From: Gorsachius magnificus
Taxonomy: Eukaryota > Chordata > Aves > Pelecaniformes > Ardeidae
NCBI GenBank assembly: GCA_034008185.1
Contig: CM067082.1
Span: forward strand, 7,672,984-7,736,983
DNA: 64,000 nt
Direction: 5' to 3'
In this document: positions 62,201-64,000 of the stretch, one piece after another
How the letters are laid out: each line of letters starts with the position of its first letter
How positions within the stretch are numbered: the first letter of the stretch is position 1
Program-made: the position numbers and the translations under genes
Notes under the pieces: model-generated
Told to the model about the DNA's origin: nothing
What the model saw: only the letters and a program-made list of their open reading frames with translations
Database searches by the model: none

Positions 62201-64000
62201 ACCATTTGCTTCACCAGCTGTTCACAGAGCACCCCTTTTCTGGTGGACTCCCTTCCCAAGCAACTCTTGGAAGGATAGGAAGAAGAGGCAGCACTTTCAT
62301 TGTAGCCCTTTGCCATTAGAGTTACTTTGACAAGATAGTCGGACAGCAATGCAACACCTTGAATGTGGTGAGTCAGATAAAATCTGGGTTCTCTCCCACT
62401 TATTTTGTGTACTACAAATTTTAAGGAGACATGAAATATCCATTCCAGATATAAAAGTGCCATGTAGTTCTCAGAAAGTATATAGGCAGTACAGCAATGA
62501 AGGTGTAATGTGAGAATCTGGACATAGCAGACATTAGTAATGTGATAAGGTTGTAATGTGCACAGTTAAAACCAGTTTTCCTTTAGAACTAGTTGTAAGG
62601 GAAGAAAGCTATTTCCATAACAAAACAGTGGACAAATATTCTTAGCATCTCACAGAGCTTTCTGTGGTCAAAACCAAATGCTTCCATTCATTGTGTCTTA
62701 AAATGAGCCCCCATGGTGAGATAAATCAGCTTCCAGAAGAGCTGACTTTTATCTCTGACTTCAGAGACAATCTAGGTGGGGTCTTTTTGGCTACATGACT
62801 TTTTTGGCTTCGTTGACTTTTAAGCCTCTAAACATCTAGCACCATGTCAAATAATACCTCAGGGTGTACAAGAGAAGCACAGGAAGTTGGTGGGTTGCCT
62901 ATGGGACTGATGGGAGACCTTTGCGCTTCTGGACTGGTAGGGGGCTACCACAGAGCATCTCAAATGATTACAGGTACTTGTGTGTGCACAAATTATTCAA
63001 TATGTTAATAACCTCCAAGACAAATACCACCCTAACTGCAGCATTACAACTGAATAAAAATACAGGTATTCAATAATACTATGTTTTATAAGACAGGAAA
63101 TATGGACGCAGCATACAGCTGAGATTCAGTATTATAATAATGGATTTATTTATTTTATATAAATACAATTTTATTTAAGATTTACCTACATTTTCACTTA
63201 TTCACATGGAAGTAGATGAAGAAATTGAGTAGATTTTACTTACATCCTTAATTATACCCACTTTACATTTTGAGAAGTGGAGAATTACTGAACGCTATGC
63301 TGTGAGAGTTTGACTTAAGTATAAACTACCTGATTTTACATTATGTAAACAGCAGTTTAATCCTTTCTGGGTGACCTTTGTCTGATTCAGTAAAAAAAGC
63401 ATTTAGGCAGATGAGGAAAGTTATGCACTCACTTAAATTCTTCCCTGAAAAGAGATTAGCTCATGGTTATGCATTTTCTTGGTTTCTGGGCTACTGAAGT
63501 GGTTTTTAAGCCATAGTCATTGGTGTTTATTTTTCCATATGTATTTGTATTTTGCAAATAATTCACTAGCAAAATTAATCCTAGCTTTATGGCCATAATG
63601 GAAACTACCTCATGTGAAATATGGGAAAAAAAACTTTCTATAAGCGTAGTACAAAGGAAAGAATTAATGAATTCCAGCAGAAGAAAGAAAACACTAAAAT
63701 ACCTCTACGAGATTGCAGGCTGGTTTTTAACCTGAAATGGGAGAATGGGGCTGGAAACAGGGGGCTTAAGAATGCAAAGCTTTCTAGCCTCTGTCTTTTT
63801 ACTGTCCATAGAAGCAGAAATATTTTTAAGGAATCTTCATAACTTGCTTCACTGAACTCACTCAATTTCTCATTCACATTTTATACACGATATAGACAAT
63901 GACAAGTTATAATAGTAAGTGAAGATCTAGAAATATATGTCCCCTGTTCTTCGTCTTTCCAAATGTGTCCTGCTGTGCTGTGGAGTTTGCTCTGTCCCAG

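Larger units (their letters stand above)
56197..64000. other. Unique AT-rich DNA, no gene recognised
   Basis: About 7.8 kb has only simple repeats: GGTT/GTTT-rich DNA at 57939-58031, A-run plus (CA)n at 59178-59216, and scattered A/T runs. Open frames are at most 90 codons. Nothing resembles CR1, an LTR or a known exon. Confidence 0.5.

Noticed and set aside
1..64000. CRISPR array, operon, phage or other prokaryotic system
   Set aside because: CR1 LINEs and solo LTRs place the window in a bird genome; no regularly spaced direct repeats with unique spacers and no bacterial-type gene arrangement.

Overview
This window looks like repeat-rich, non-coding DNA from a bird nuclear genome. It contains at least seven fragments of the avian/reptilian LINE family CR1 and several solo LTRs of avian endogenous retroviruses. 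The LTRs carry TG...CA ends, and four are flanked by 5-bp target-site duplications. Between them lies AT-rich unique sequence with many homopolymers and microsatellites. I recognise no host protein-coding gene, tRNA, rRNA or other structural RNA gene. The window is best read as an intergenic desert or part of a very large intron; a small exon inside it cannot be excluded by eye. The bird order cannot be fixed from the sequence alone.

Layout: 1-1710 is unique sequence with an ATACA microsatellite. At 1711-2456 (minus) and 2692-3588 (plus) are two CR1 pieces in opposite orientation that share about 0.3 kb. The plus piece keeps a 302-codon open frame with reverse-transcriptase motifs. After about 4 kb of unique DNA comes a solo LTR (7626-8210). 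At 11834-13024 there is a stacked insertion: a CR1 3' end abuts a plus-strand LTR, which is itself split by a minus-strand LTR (12170-12727) with a perfect 5-bp duplication. A second long plus-strand CR1 (14742-15859) is inactivated by a nonsense codon and a catalytic-Asp change. A GC-rich segment of unknown origin follows (16386-16735), then a minus-strand CR1 of another subfamily (17665-18432) and an LTR with a perfect duplication (19122-19701). An internally deleted CR1 lies at 22117-22764.

From 23.4 to 38.6 kb, two copies of a GC-rich LTR (23432-24103 and 37838-38625, same orientation) bracket about 14 kb of AT-rich DNA that holds a long polypyrimidine tract (33247-33590). From 38.6 to 64 kb the sequence is mostly unique. 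It holds a short, internally deleted LTR (42316-42587) just downstream of a C-run/G-run pair, a second polypyrimidine tract (49976-50340), dinucleotide and tetranucleotide repeats, and a small CR1 3' end (56102-56196).

The genes do not work together here because there are none. The content is a record of successive transposition: CR1 insertion by target-primed reverse transcription with 5' truncation, LTR insertion followed by LTR-LTR recombination to solo LTRs, nesting, and later internal deletion. I found no convincing undescribed biological system. The most informative signals are the nested LTRs with exact duplications, two LTR variants distinguished by presence or absence of a TATA box, and the junction in the internally deleted CR1.
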